A stretch of 64,000 nt of DNA from CAZVKN01 sp964627035. Lineage in GTDB: Bacteria > Electryoneota > AABM5-125-24 > Hatepunaeales > Hatepunaeaceae. Location: contig CAZVKN010000002.1 in the NCBI GenBank assembly GCA_964627035.1, forward strand, positions 62,001-126,000, written 5' to 3'. Shown piece by piece: positions 33,922-43,562 of the stretch; position 1 is the first letter of the stretch; each line of letters opens with the position of its first letter. Below the pieces are notes generated by a model that worked only from the letters and a program-made list of their open reading frames with translations, searched no databases and was not told the DNA's origin. Both the position numbers and the translations under genes were made by a program.

Positions 33922-35198
33922 TCGTCTATTGGGTTATCCTGCTTGTCCACTTTGAAAACCTTGAATCTGTCCATATACGGTGCCAATTCAGGTGGATAGA
34001 ATGTTCCGGAAACATCTCCGAGCAGCAAAATGTCCTCTGTTTCTTCATTCAATATGGTAATCTCGATGACATCGGCTGCTGAAAGATTCACCCCCTGATA
34101 AACCGCATCTTCGTTCCACAGATGATAGTAGCCTTGAGCATTCCCGTTGACATGGATTACTCTCAGGCTGTCATTAACTGTTGAAATAGACAGACTGTCA
34201 CCCGAAAGACGGTTGCGACGTGGATCATCCGGCTGCGACCGTGACAGAGCCTGAGCATCGTTCAGTACGATAATTTTCCGAAGTTTGTTACCACTATAAT
34301 ATAACTCTATATATCCGCCTGACAACTCATCCTGATCCTGCCAGATGGTCGGTGAACCTGATAAGTAGGAAAAATTTGAGTCCGGTAGATGGAATAGAGT
34401 ATCGGATTTAGAGCGTAACTCTCCCTTATTCAACCTGACCGTTCCGGTGAACATCGCTGAACGGGTATGTCTGTCGAAGCGGATTTGATTAGACCGGATA
34501 AACAGTGTATCCGGAGGATCAACCGTCGTATCGGGATACATGTAAACCGGATATCCTCTGATTATTGCAACATCACTCCCTTGCTGCCATTCACCCTTAG
34601 AGCCGGTGATCTGAACATTGTCGTTGAGGCTGTTGATGATTACATTTTCATAGAGCTGGATCAGGCTGTCCTTCTCAAAATAATAGGCGCGTTTGCAGCG
34701 TATCTGAATGCTGTCTCCGGCAGACATATCAACATTTCCCAGTGCTTCAAAATTGCCGGTTCGTTCGTTCAGGATTGCCCGATCTGTTAGTGTTATCCTG
34801 TCGGGTTCGATCAGCCTGACTGCATTTGTCAGGGTCACTCTACCGGTGAGCGGATTATAGATGCCGTGCTCAGCGAGAATAATCTTGTCCCCATGCCTGA
34901 AGCGGACATTACCGATTACCTCGCGGATACCGTCTTTGCTTTTCATCGTGTCGGCATACTCAAGAATGATTGGTGTAGAAGCTCTTTCTATGGCAACTGT
35001 TTCTCCACACGTAAATAGAGTGACGATTAGCAGGATAAGTGCAATACAGTTTGTCCGAGAAAAGTGAAGCCCGCTGTCAGCCCGCTGTGGCTGACAGCAT
35101 AACCTGTGTAACATTAAAAATATGGCTGTCAGGTACGGCGACCTTGCAGTAGATAATTTGTATTCCCGAACAGACTGAATGAAGGGTGAACAGTTCAT
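33918..35198 (-). CDS. lptA: LptA/OstA-like LPS transport protein
   Basis: A 426-residue periplasmic protein with repeated OstA beta strands (EVIGNVRFRHGDKIILAEHG, FEALGNVDMSAGDSIQIRCK, MFTGTVRLNKGELRSKSD). It is longer than E. coli LptA (185 residues), like OstA-type bridge proteins of FCB bacteria. The hydrophobic signal segment CIALILLIVTLFTCG lies about 50 residues after the first Met. The start at ATG 35198 overlaps the lptC stop (ATGA). Between this start and the signal segment lies an in-frame palindromic repeat of about 80 bases. ATG 35114 lies within the repeat and is the other choice; no start exists after it. The mature part is unaffected. Confidence 0.85.
   Translation of the reverse strand: MNCSPFIQSVREYKLSTARSPYLTAIFLMLHRLCCQPQRADSGLHFSRTNCIALILLIVTLFTCGETVAIERASTPIILEYADTMKSKDGIREVIGNVRFRHGDKIILAEHGIYNPLTGRVTLTNAVRLIEPDRITLTDRAILNERTGNFEALGNVDMSAGDSIQIRCKRAYYFEKDSLIQLYENVIINSLNDNVQITGSKGEWQQGSDVAIIRGYPVYMYPDTTVDPPDTLFIRSNQIRFDRHTRSAMFTGTVRLNKGELRSKSDTLFHLPDSNFSYLSGSPTIWQDQDELSGGYIELYYSGNKLRKIIVLNDAQALSRSQPDDPRRNRLSGDSLSISTVNDSLRVIHVNGNAQGYYHLWNEDAVYQGVNLSAADVIEITILNEETEDILLLGDVSGTFYPPELAPYMDRFKVFKVDKQDNPIDE
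35075..35155. repeat. Family I composite repeat inside the lptA reading frame
   Basis: The two arms CGCTGTCAG-CCACAGCGGG-CTGACAG (35075-35098 region) and GGCTGTCAGGTACGGCGACC (35123-35142) are the arms seen at 36411, 37184, 58030 and 63415. Here they lie within the first 40 codons of lptA, in frame and without a stop codon. Confidence 0.8.
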
Positions 35199-35749
35199 GG
35201 AGTAGATCTCTCACTTCTTTCCGGTTGTCGCCATGTCGCTCCGCTCGGTTTCTTGATTGTCCACTCCTGCAGATCCGGTGTTGAACTGAATCCGTAACCG
35301 GACAGGCTGTCATGAAGCGAGATCATGGTGACGAAACTATCTGTCTCTATTCGTTCGATATCGGAATCATAGTGCAAATACTCTGATCTAAGCACCATGC
35401 CGGAGTCGGATTTAATAACTACGTTTCCAATAGCGGTCAACATGTCCTTTTGCTCTAAAACGGTCAGTCTTTCGGAATTCATAACCGCAGAATGTTTACC
35501 GTTCTGGAAAAAGTCAGCTTCAACACCTCCCTCCATCTCAACCAATCCCAATGCTTCGAAGCGAGAGATTTTAGCCGATTTCAGCCTTAACCTCGGAGTT
35601 CCGTCGTTATCAAAGCGGATTGTGGCATCGTATAACTCCTGATCGGGGATCTTCCGCTCCGCTTCAGCAACTGATTCGGACTCTGTAATTTCCGAGCAAC
35701 TAATTGACAGCAGCAGTGTTATTATCAGTAAATTGTATTCTGTTTTCAT
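35195..35749 (-). CDS. lptC: LPS export protein LptC
   Basis: A 184-residue lipoprotein-like or single-anchor protein (NLLIITLLLSISCSEI, with a possible lipobox LLSISC). The following OstA-like strand pattern (ATIRFDNDGTPRLRLKSAKI, EMEGGVEADFFQNGKHSAVM, VLRSEYLHYDSDIERIETD) identifies LptC, which passes lipopolysaccharide from the LptBFG complex to LptA. Position between kdsC and lptA is conserved. Four bases separate it from kdsC and its stop overlaps the lptA ATG. Confidence 0.88.
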   Translation of the reverse strand: MKTEYNLLIITLLLSISCSEITESESVAEAERKIPDQELYDATIRFDNDGTPRLRLKSAKISRFEALGLVEMEGGVEADFFQNGKHSAVMNSERLTVLEQKDMLTAIGNVVIKSDSGMVLRSEYLHYDSDIERIETDSFVTMISLHDSLSGYGFSSTPDLQEWTIKKPSGATWRQPERSERSTP

Positions 35750-35752
35750 CTC

Positions 35753-36292
35753 TCAATTGCCTGTGAACTTGTCGGTAACGGAGTCCCACAAATCCTGAGA
35801 TTTCATGATAAGTTCGATCAGCTCCCGAACAGCTCCATATCCCCCAGGCTTGCCTGATACCCACTTCACTTCAGCAAGGACTTCTTCGCAGGCGTCAGCA
35901 GGAGCCGCTGACAGCCCAACTTTTCTCAGTACCGGCAAATCGAACAGATCATCGCCCATGTATGCAGCCTGATCCCATTTGAGGTTGTGTCGTTTCAATA
36001 TATCCGTTAAAATATCTCTCTTGTCAACAAATCCTCCATGAAGTTCTTCAATCTCCAGTTGACGAGCGCGATGTTCAACAGTTGACGACAACCTTCCGGT
36101 GATGAGGCTGAATTCCAATCCTGCACGTTTAGCCAGAATTATCCCGAAACCGTCACGAACATGAAATCCTTTAGCTTCAGTTCCGTCCGGATTCATGGTG
36201 ATTATACCGTCTGTCATGACACCGTCAACATCAAGAGCTATCATCCTGATTTTTCTTGCGATTCTGTGAATCCGGTCTTTCGGCAAACTCAT
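35753..36292 (-). CDS. kdsC: KDO-8-phosphate phosphatase KdsC
   Basis: A 179-residue HAD-superfamily enzyme (type C0, no cap) that removes phosphate from 3-deoxy-manno-octulosonate 8-phosphate in LPS core synthesis. The nucleophile motif is ALDVDGVMTDG, motif II is SLITGRLSSTVEHRA, the conserved Lys region is GGFVDKRDIL and motif III/IV is AAYMGDDLFDLPVLRKVGLS. GKPGGYGAVRELIELI near the end is a KdsC-specific loop. It begins the minus-strand LPS operon kdsC, lptC, lptA, lptB, rpoN. Confidence 0.94.
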   Translation of the reverse strand: MSLPKDRIHRIARKIRMIALDVDGVMTDGIITMNPDGTEAKGFHVRDGFGIILAKRAGLEFSLITGRLSSTVEHRARQLEIEELHGGFVDKRDILTDILKRHNLKWDQAAYMGDDLFDLPVLRKVGLSAAPADACEEVLAEVKWVSGKPGGYGAVRELIELIMKSQDLWDSVTDKFTGN

Positions 36293-36410
36293 ACAAAGAT
36301 TTTCCGTTAATTATTGTAAGGGAATCTAACAGCTCAGGTTCTTCAAAAGGTATCAATGAATTGCACAATTGTCAATACGTGACCATAGCAGTTTGCCCGG
36401 GAATGGAGAG

Positions 36411-36500
36411 TTTCCGGTGTCAGCCTGCCGTGGTTGATACGGCAAATTGTGTATTATCAATTATGTGGCTGTCAGGTGCGGCGACATGACAGCGGGGTTT
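36411..36500. repeat. Family I composite repeat
   Basis: CCGGTGTCAGCCTGCCGTGG (36415-36434) with TTGATACGG, an AT-rich spacer, then GGCTGTCAGGTGCGGCGACA and TGACAGC. It lies in the 336-base gap between the divergent kdsC and nuclease genes. Confidence 0.75.
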
Positions 36501-36560
36501 GTATTTTCGGACAGACCGATAAGTCCGAATGTAAATGATAATGATAGCGTAGCAACTCTC

Positions 36561-36589
36561 TTGATTCAGTGGCATTAATATACTATATT
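36561..36589 (+). promoter_or_regulatory. Possible promoter of the bifunctional nuclease gene
   Basis: TTGATT (36561-36566) and TATATT (36584-36589) are 17 bases apart, about 40 bases ahead of the ATG at 36629. Confidence 0.4.
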
Positions 36590-36628
36590 GACATTGTTAT
36601 TGGAGTTTGTCGGAGTTTGAGGTAAGTT

Positions 36629-37177
36629 ATGCATGCAGTTCCGGTTAATGTAGAAGGTCTTTCGGTATGCGCACCGTATCAGGGATATATGGTTATACTG
36701 AAGGAGAGGGGTTCGATCCGGTGGCTGCCGATCTTTATCGGTAAGTTAGAAGCTGAGTCTATTTCCATTATCCTGGAAAATGTGCAGCACGCAAGACCGT
36801 TGACTTATGATTTGTTTTCCAATCTTCTTATTGAGTCAGGCACTGCGGTAGAGAAGGTGACTGTTACCGGTCTCAGGGACAGCACTTTTTATGCGGAGGT
36901 TGTCATCAAGACAACGAATGGCAGAAAAACAATTGATGCCCGACCTTCTGATGCAATTGCTTTGGCTCTGAAGACAGATGCACAGATCTTTGTCAATAGT
37001 ACGGTGCTGAACGCTGCCGGGATGAGTGACGATCTTATCTCTGATACTCAGTTGAATCAGCATGAATCGAGACTGAAGAAATTGAATGACCTGCTTACCA
37101 AGGCGGTTGAAGATGAAGAGTACGAAAATGCTGCGAAGATCCGCGATAAGATAAAATCCCTTGAGCAAAAGGTATAG
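36629..37177 (+). CDS. Bifunctional nuclease family protein with UVR domain
   Basis: A 182-residue protein. Residues 1-130 are the BFN (DUF151) domain: LPIFIGKLEAESISIILENV, RPLTYDLFSNLLIESG and DARPSDAIALALKTDAQIFV are its conserved lines. Plant and Thermotoga homologues show DNase and RNase activity. The last 40 residues form a UvrB/UvrC interaction helix pair, LTKAVEDEEYENAAKIRDKI, often attached to this domain in bacteria. The natural substrate is not known. A repeat block separates it from the DUF1844 gene. Confidence 0.9.
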   Translation: MHAVPVNVEGLSVCAPYQGYMVILKERGSIRWLPIFIGKLEAESISIILENVQHARPLTYDLFSNLLIESGTAVEKVTVTGLRDSTFYAEVVIKTTNGRKTIDARPSDAIALALKTDAQIFVNSTVLNAAGMSDDLISDTQLNQHESRLKKLNDLLTKAVEDEEYENAAKIRDKIKSLEQKV

Positions 37178-37183
37178 TCGGTA

Positions 37184-37275
37184 TGAGAACCCGGTGTCAG
37201 CCGCCATGGCTGACACAATAACACATTTAATACCAAATAGATAGTTATCAGGAGCGGTGTCTTGATAGCTGAGAA
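37184..37275. repeat. Family I composite repeat
   Basis: CCGGTGTCAGCCGCCATGGC followed by TGACAC and, after an AT-rich spacer, AGTTATCAGGAGCGGTGTCT and TGATAGC. The second arm is diverged. Confidence 0.65.
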
Positions 37276-37312
37276 TAACTTTTTCACCGTTAATTAGAAT
37301 AATTCCCCTTTT

Positions 37313-37639
37313 ATGAGCAACGAAATACCTGAAAAGGACACAATACTGTTCACTCAACTTATACTGATGTTTCAGGCTGCAACCATGCAGCATCTCGGTA
37401 AAATCGGTGAACAGGAGAGCGGAGAAATCAAGCGAGATTTGACTCAAGCTTCCATGACAATTGACATGCTTGACATGCTGCTGAAAAAATGCGCCGGCAA
37501 TATGACTCCCGAAGAAGAGAAACTATTGACACATGTTGTGTCTGAGTTAAAACTTAACTACATAGATGAAAAGGGTCGCCCCGATTCAGCGGAATCATCA
37601 GATGATCCCAAAGAAACTGATTCACCGGAAAGCAACTAA
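37313..37639 (+). CDS. DUF1844 protein
   Basis: A 108-residue cytoplasmic protein. The DUF1844 core is seen in FTQLILMFQAATMQHLGKIG and SMTIDMLDMLLKKCAGNMTP with EEEKLLTHVVSELKLNY, two to three amphipathic helices. The tail is acidic and probably disordered (SAESSDDPKETDSPES). The function of this family is unknown; it is common in FCB and deltaproteobacterial lineages near housekeeping genes. Confidence 0.88.
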   Translation: MSNEIPEKDTILFTQLILMFQAATMQHLGKIGEQESGEIKRDLTQASMTIDMLDMLLKKCAGNMTPEEEKLLTHVVSELKLNYIDEKGRPDSAESSDDPKETDSPESN

Positions 37640-37806
37640 ACTTATCCGGGATCATTATTTCCCTCAGAAAATGAACGTATAACATTTGAATGTTGTTTCA
37701 AACCTTATCATTAGAAATGGCATCACAACAGATTGGACACGGAACTCAGTGATCCGGTTACAGATCGCTGTGCCTGTGAAAAGCATCGAAAAAGGAGAAA
37801 TTCCTC

Positions 37807-40800
37807 ATGAACAGCAAGCTGAAGTTTTTATTAATCTTACTGATTACAGTGACACCTTTGACCACGGTGCTGGCACATTTGCAGTGGACACCGGAGAACG
37901 GGGTTTACATCCGCCAAGGTCATCATATTGAGTGGTATCGCGGCGGCGAAGGAAGATGGGATCGCGGTGAAGAAGAAACCGCATTTGTATGGTCGGACTG
38001 CCGCTGGACTCGTGGCGGTGAAGGTGACCGTGGTGTATTCATTGAAATCATCAACAGCGACGGTGAAGTTGTGTTCGGCAACGAACGCGGTGGTTTAATG
38101 GTCGCTAATGCGCGCGGGCGCCAGGAAGACCCCGGTGTGTGGCCCTCTTCCGATGGCGGGTGGTTCATCGCCTGGGAAGATTTTGACGTTGATTCACTCG
38201 GTGACATCTACTGCACAAAGATAAACTCGGATTATGAAATTGTCTGGGGAACTGACGAACCCGAACGTGTGCCGGTTTGTGTGCAGAACGGCGTTCAGGA
38301 AGGTGTGAGAATTGTGGATGACGGTGAAGGAGGCTGCATCATCGCCTGGAAAGATCTGCGCAACGGTGATCAGGGTGATCTGTACGCTCAGCATATTCGC
38401 TCCGATGGCAGACCGGATCCGAATTGGACAGCAAACGGAATTGCTGTCGCCCGCGCTCCCGGAGGTCAATTAAGCCACACCGCTGATACTGACGGAGCCG
38501 GAGGTATGATGCTTGGCTGGAAAGACGGCAGAGAAGAAGGTGATGCCAACATATGGGTGCAGCGAATAAACCCCGAGGGTGAGTTAATGTGGGGCAACGG
38601 ACAGGGATTAATCGTGTGCGGAGAAGCCTCAAATCAGGGAACTCCAAAACTTTGTCCCGATGGCGCAGGAGGGATATTCGTCTCCTGGGTTGATGAGAGA
38701 AATGTAGGCGGCGACCCTGCAACCGGAAAAGACATCTTTGTCCAGCGTGTGAATGCTGACGGTGAACTGATGTGGGATGATAACGAAGGTACAGGTGTTG
38801 AGCTTTGCACAGCAAATAGAGAGCAGACCAGCAACCGCATTGTGGCTTCTCGATCCGGTGAGGCAATTGTATCATGGGAAGATTACCGCAGCGATCCCGA
38901 TATTCGCGATATTTATGCCATGCGCATCAGCGGGGTCAATGATATGGTGAAAGAGTGGAATCAGCCGCAGGGGATGCCTGTTTGCATTAATGAGGACAAT
39001 CAGCAAGGTGCACGACTGTTCCCTGATGGGGCAGGTGGAGCATTTTTTGTCTGGGAGGACGAGCGTGACGGCGGAACACCCGAAGTAGATATTTGGGCAC
39101 AGCGGTTGAGTATCAGCGGGGAACCGGTTTGGGCTGAAGATGGTGTCCCTGTCTGCACTTCCGATCACCTTCAACACTCGGCACTGGTGCGAATATCTGC
39201 TGATGGAGCGCCGAATATAATATGGGCTGACTTCCGCAGTGGAAGTCAATTGGTCTACTTGCAGAGACTGAACCCGAATAATGGATCGCCGATCTTCGCT
39301 GAGAACGGTATAGTTGCCTCCAGCATCAAAGGATTCGGTGGAAATGGACAGGACCCAATTTTAATGTCCCACGGTGGTGGTTTGGTCAGTGCTGTCTGGT
39401 CAGATGGAAGGTTTGGACATTGGGGTTCTGTGCCATTCGTCCAGTTTATCGAGGATGGTGGTGACGCACCCGATACACTGCTGCCTGCGCACGGGATACC
39501 TGTAATGGACCTTCTCGGTGACGAATCGTTGGTCGGAGGTGGTCAGTCACCGGCTGCGGTTGGAAGCGATGACGGTAATGTTTTTGTCGTGTGGGAAGAT
39601 CACCGGATCGAGCAGATCTATTCAATCTATGCACAGAAAGTGAATTCAGCCGGTGAACTGCTTTGGGGTGACGGAGGTGTTAAGGCTGCAGGATTCCCTA
39701 ACGGGCAGGAACAGCTGCTGCCGCACGTCTGTCTCGATGGTGAAGGTGGGATTATAACTGTGTGGAAAGGGAGACCTGATGATTTTGTCTTCACAAATAA
39801 TCTGACAATGCAGAGATTTGACGCTGACGGCAACCGGATGTGGGGTGATGACGGGATTAGGCTGACATTCCACGATATGGATCAGGAAGTTGAGCAGCTT
39901 TTGCATGATCCGGTCAACGGTGGTGCCATAGTAATCTGGAGAGCGGACAATCGCGACACAGATGATGATATATGGATGACGAGAGTGGACCTGGACGGGA
40001 ATATTGATGACAACTTTGATGACGGCGATGGAGGGTTAATTGTCTGCGATGACATTGAAAATCAACGCAACGTAGCAGCCACAATCCACGAAGACGGCAT
40101 TGTCGTTGCATGGGTTGACTCTCGCGATGCTGAGGAAGAAATCCTTCCTTACATTTATGCTCAATTTGTTGAATGGGACGGAACGGTTCGGTGGCGCGAA
40201 AACGGTCGTACAATCTGTGATGAGGAAACCGATCTCGATAACCCGGTTGTAGCGGCTGACGCAGACGGTAATATCTGGATAGTATGGGAAGACCATCGCA
40301 ACATTGAAGAGGGTGACAGCAGAATTGACATCTTCATGCAGAAGCTTTTACCGGACGGTGAACTCGTATTTGCGAGAAACGGCATTCCGGTATGTAGTGA
40401 GGACAAGAACCAGCTGCGTCCTTCAATCATCGCTAACGGACTGAGTGGTAATCAAGCGGGTATGTGGATATTCTGGGAAGATTATCGCTACAACGAAGGG
40501 TTATGGGCGGATATCTTTGCAAAGCATCTTGATCTGACCGGTGAGCAGTTTGGCAACTGGGCGGATTACGATGAGGGTGTCTGGATTTCGAGAGCATACC
40601 ACGGTCAGGAGAAGCCACAGCTCGCACTGCTCAATGATGACGGTGAAGGTGGTGTTGTTACACTGTTTGAAGATAAGAGATCAACCGGTAAGGAAGAACT
40701 ATTCAACCTATATACGCAGAGGATTCACGGCGCTGTTCCGGTCAGAGATCGTGAGCCTGTGCAGCATCCGACCGGATTTGCACTAAACGAGATCTATCCG

Positions 40801-41034
40801 AATCCGTTCAATGACAAAGCGATCATCAGCTTTACCACACCGCATGAAAGTCTTGTAAAGCTGAATCTTTACGATATCAACGGCAGATTGGTCAGCAGAA
40901 TCGGTCAGAACAGCCTGCAAGCAGGCAGACACGCAATGTTAATAGATGGACGCGATCTCGCATCCGGCACATACATTGTCCGTCTTGAAGCTGAAAACAT
41001 CAGGCTTGAGAAAACGCTGAACCTGATTAAGTAG
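37807..41034 (+). CDS. Large secreted repeat protein with type IX sorting domain
   Basis: A 1075-residue protein with a signal peptide (MNSKLKFLLILLITVTPLTT). Residues 50-970 consist of tandem units of about 50 residues with the pattern G-G-x-x-x-x-W-x-D-x-R then D-I-Y-x-Q-x-[VI]-x-x-x-G-x-x-x-W-x-x-x-G-x-x-V-C; examples are DIFVQRVNADGELMWDD and HTADTDGAGGMMLGWKDGRE. This is the layout of a beta-propeller or similar solenoid. The C-terminal domain has YPNPFNDKAIISFTTP and YDINGRLVS. It is predicted to be on the cell surface; ligand unknown. Translation begins at ATG 37807 after AAAGGAG. Confidence 0.9.
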   Translation: MNSKLKFLLILLITVTPLTTVLAHLQWTPENGVYIRQGHHIEWYRGGEGRWDRGEEETAFVWSDCRWTRGGEGDRGVFIEIINSDGEVVFGNERGGLMVANARGRQEDPGVWPSSDGGWFIAWEDFDVDSLGDIYCTKINSDYEIVWGTDEPERVPVCVQNGVQEGVRIVDDGEGGCIIAWKDLRNGDQGDLYAQHIRSDGRPDPNWTANGIAVARAPGGQLSHTADTDGAGGMMLGWKDGREEGDANIWVQRINPEGELMWGNGQGLIVCGEASNQGTPKLCPDGAGGIFVSWVDERNVGGDPATGKDIFVQRVNADGELMWDDNEGTGVELCTANREQTSNRIVASRSGEAIVSWEDYRSDPDIRDIYAMRISGVNDMVKEWNQPQGMPVCINEDNQQGARLFPDGAGGAFFVWEDERDGGTPEVDIWAQRLSISGEPVWAEDGVPVCTSDHLQHSALVRISADGAPNIIWADFRSGSQLVYLQRLNPNNGSPIFAENGIVASSIKGFGGNGQDPILMSHGGGLVSAVWSDGRFGHWGSVPFVQFIEDGGDAPDTLLPAHGIPVMDLLGDESLVGGGQSPAAVGSDDGNVFVVWEDHRIEQIYSIYAQKVNSAGELLWGDGGVKAAGFPNGQEQLLPHVCLDGEGGIITVWKGRPDDFVFTNNLTMQRFDADGNRMWGDDGIRLTFHDMDQEVEQLLHDPVNGGAIVIWRADNRDTDDDIWMTRVDLDGNIDDNFDDGDGGLIVCDDIENQRNVAATIHEDGIVVAWVDSRDAEEEILPYIYAQFVEWDGTVRWRENGRTICDEETDLDNPVVAADADGNIWIVWEDHRNIEEGDSRIDIFMQKLLPDGELVFARNGIPVCSEDKNQLRPSIIANGLSGNQAGMWIFWEDYRYNEGLWADIFAKHLDLTGEQFGNWADYDEGVWISRAYHGQEKPQLALLNDDGEGGVVTLFEDKRSTGKEELFNLYTQRIHGAVPVRDREPVQHPTGFALNEIYPNPFNDKAIISFTTPHESLVKLNLYDINGRLVSRIGQNSLQAGRHAMLIDGRDLASGTYIVRLEAENIRLEKTLNLIK

Positions 41035-41039
41035 TTTTC

Positions 41040-41122
41040 CATGGTAGGGGCGTGAATTATCGCGCCTGTTGTTCAGTCAAACTCAATGAGGGCTTGATAA
41101 ATCAAGCCCCTACCTTACTTGA
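41040..41122. repeat. Family H repeat pair
   Basis: GTAGGGGCGTGAATTATCGC with GCC, a spacer, then GGGCTTGATAAATCAAGCCC and TACC. The outer GTAGGGG and CCCTAC ends are complementary. Confidence 0.75.
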
Positions 41123-41162
41123 TAATAAAATGTGAATATCTGTTAACAACTCTTAATATCCA

Positions 41163-43478
41163 GTGGTTAAGAACGATATTATAAGACATTGCCACAGATT
41201 ACTATCTATCGGATCGGTAATTTTTGTGGCATTTTTTTTGAATGAACCGTTAATCGCACAACCTCTTCACGACCTGTATCATAATCTTGACGAGATTTAT
41301 GATGAGCTGCGAGAGTTTGAGAGAGAGTATCCCGATTGGATAACGGTGGACTCCGTCGGTCACAGTGCGGAGTATGGCATTCCAATTCTGATGGCAAAAC
41401 TTTCGGACAATCCGAACCTGCGCGAACCCGAACCCTCGCTGCTGTTTGTCGGTCAGGTTCATGCTGAAGAAGTTATCGGTATCGAGATTACTCTGAAGGT
41501 GATTGGTGAACTGCTGGAAAATATTGACGACATTAACTACCGGAGACGATTGGAAAGGATTGAGCTATGTTTCATCCCGACCGCAAACCCGGAAGGTCTG
41601 GAGGTCGTTCATTCCGACGATGTGACATTCCGCAAGAACTGCAGAGACAACCTCGGTGACGGTCGGTTCAGGTTTGATGATCGTCCCGGTTGGGACAGTT
41701 CCGGTGTGGATTTGAACCGCAATTTCGGACTTCACTGGGATAGAGGTGATTCGCTGTTTCAAAGACGTGATGAACAGTATGCATACAATTATTATCGGGG
41801 AGCTATTCCATTCTCTGAGCCGGAAACTCAAATGTTGCGGGATCTGGCGTATGAGTATCGGTTCTTCTCATCAATAGTCTATCACGGCTCTCGTTCAGGT
41901 AACAGCGCTGAACTAGTCATCGCTCCATGGTATTGGGGAGGAGGTGTCAAGCGTCCACCTGATTCGGATGCAATTGATGCGCTTGGTGCCGCAATGGCAG
42001 GGCTTCTCCCCCGACAGAACGGCGGGTATTATCGTCAGGTGAATTCAACTCAACGGAACGGTCAGTCTCAGGATTGGATCTATCAGGCTGTTGGTACGTT
42101 TCAGTACATGATTGAAGCAGGTGCAGAGATTCAACCGGATTCTGCAGCAATGATTAGCGTGGTGAACGACAACCTCGATGCAGTATGGTATCTGATGGAC
42201 TTAACGCTCGGCATTGATGAGCTGGAAGATTTTGGAATCCTGACAGTGCTTGCTACTGATGCGCACAACGGCGAACCGTTGGAAGTTACCATCAAGGTTG
42301 AACAAGTTGACGCTGATATCGTTGAACCTCGCAAAACAACGGTTGAGACCGGTCGGTTTGATTGGCTGCTTGAAGAGGATGAATATGATGTCATTGTCAG
42401 CAAATTCGGGTATCAGACTCAACGTTTGCTCGAAACCGAAATTGTCACCGGACAGCGGACAACACTTGAAACGAGAATGGCTCCGATTGATCCGTTTCCA
42501 TACCGGTTCAGGCTTTTAGATAGTGTCACAGGTGATCCTGTTGCCGGAAGAATACTTCTAAAGGATGACACAGGTGCACTACGTTACGACCTTGATGTGG
42601 ACGGCGGTCAGATAGATGTTTCGCTGCAGCCCGGTTCGTACAGCATTACCATACTATCTTCGGATCGTTTGCCTTATGTCGGTTACCTGGATGTCGAAGA
42701 ACCGGATATTTTAGAGTATGAGCTGCTCCAGTCAGAAGTTAGTTTCGTCGAGGATTTTGATGTTGATCGTGAATGGGAGCGTGGTGGGCTAAACCAGGAT
42801 TGGGGGATTATCCGATATGATGGAAGGACTTCGCTGACAGAGAGTCAGGTCGGTGATTATTCACAGGGTGCTGAACTGTGGCTCACGCTGAACACCAATA
42901 CGTTTCTGAATGACGACTACAGCTCGGTGCTTGAGATTGTTCATCGTCCATACTTTGAGCCTGGTGAGGATGAGGGGATCATCCGCGGTTGGACGGGACA
43001 ACAGGGTGTGACATTTGCGCGTTTCAGTCAATTTCCGGACGGTTGGGACACTCTGTGGGTAAATCTGGACAGGCTTGATGAAGGTGAACTGACACTGGAG
43101 CTGATTGTAGATTCAGACAACTCGGTTGAAGAGGATGGCTGGCTCATAGATGCGATCACTATCTATCAGGCGGATGAGAGGTATGTCTTCAGCGTCCCTG
43201 AGGATCGGCTTCAACCTGATGATTTCTCAATATCGCTGTTTCCAAACCCTTTCAATTCGATGGCAACGGTTAATATCACTGTTCCGATATTAATGAATGG
43301 GCGTTTGTCACTACATGATCCACTGGGAAGACAGGTGTCACTTATCTCACCGCGACTGCTCACAGCGGGTAATCATCGTTACCTGATTGATGGCAGAGAA
43401 TTAGCATCTGGGAGCTATTACCTGAAGTTTCAAACAGAATCATTATCGCGAATGATAAAGCTGACGATTGTCAAGTAG
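41163..43478 (+). CDS. Secreted M14 zinc carboxypeptidase with type IX sorting domain
   Basis: A 771-residue protein starting at GTG 41163 with a hydrophobic signal segment (SIGSVIFVAFFLNEPLIAQ). The peptidase domain (residues 35-350) has the zinc ligands His-x-x-Glu in VGQVHAEEVIGIE, the Arg/Asn substrate contacts in SSGVDLNRNFGLHW, the third ligand His in SSIVYHGSRSG and the catalytic Glu in YMIEAGAEIQP. Carboxypeptidase-regulatory-like beta domains follow (residues 370-540), then a domain of about 150 residues and the sorting domain FPNPFNSMATVNITVP. It should degrade peptides outside the cell. A strong terminator follows. Confidence 0.92.
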   Translation: MVKNDIIRHCHRLLSIGSVIFVAFFLNEPLIAQPLHDLYHNLDEIYDELREFEREYPDWITVDSVGHSAEYGIPILMAKLSDNPNLREPEPSLLFVGQVHAEEVIGIEITLKVIGELLENIDDINYRRRLERIELCFIPTANPEGLEVVHSDDVTFRKNCRDNLGDGRFRFDDRPGWDSSGVDLNRNFGLHWDRGDSLFQRRDEQYAYNYYRGAIPFSEPETQMLRDLAYEYRFFSSIVYHGSRSGNSAELVIAPWYWGGGVKRPPDSDAIDALGAAMAGLLPRQNGGYYRQVNSTQRNGQSQDWIYQAVGTFQYMIEAGAEIQPDSAAMISVVNDNLDAVWYLMDLTLGIDELEDFGILTVLATDAHNGEPLEVTIKVEQVDADIVEPRKTTVETGRFDWLLEEDEYDVIVSKFGYQTQRLLETEIVTGQRTTLETRMAPIDPFPYRFRLLDSVTGDPVAGRILLKDDTGALRYDLDVDGGQIDVSLQPGSYSITILSSDRLPYVGYLDVEEPDILEYELLQSEVSFVEDFDVDREWERGGLNQDWGIIRYDGRTSLTESQVGDYSQGAELWLTLNTNTFLNDDYSSVLEIVHRPYFEPGEDEGIIRGWTGQQGVTFARFSQFPDGWDTLWVNLDRLDEGELTLELIVDSDNSVEEDGWLIDAITIYQADERYVFSVPEDRLQPDDFSISLFPNPFNSMATVNITVPILMNGRLSLHDPLGRQVSLISPRLLTAGNHRYLIDGRELASGSYYLKFQTESLSRMIKLTIVK

Positions 43479-43495
43479 GCTGCAACGAATTTCAC

Positions 43496-43526
43496 AACCC
43501 GCTCTTGAAAAGGGGCGGGTTTTTTT
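43496..43526 (+). terminator. Rho-independent terminator after the M14 peptidase
   Basis: AACCCGC and GCGGGTT form a stem across a loop of about 12 bases, followed by TTTTTTTG. Confidence 0.85.
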
Positions 43527-43562
43527 GTAGATTGGAATGATAGGTTAAAATGGAATACTTGT

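Noticed and set aside
37923..40786. Numerous opposite-strand open frames under the 1075-residue repeat protein
   Set aside because: They mirror the periodic coding pattern of the real gene, and their products are low-complexity or random in appearance.
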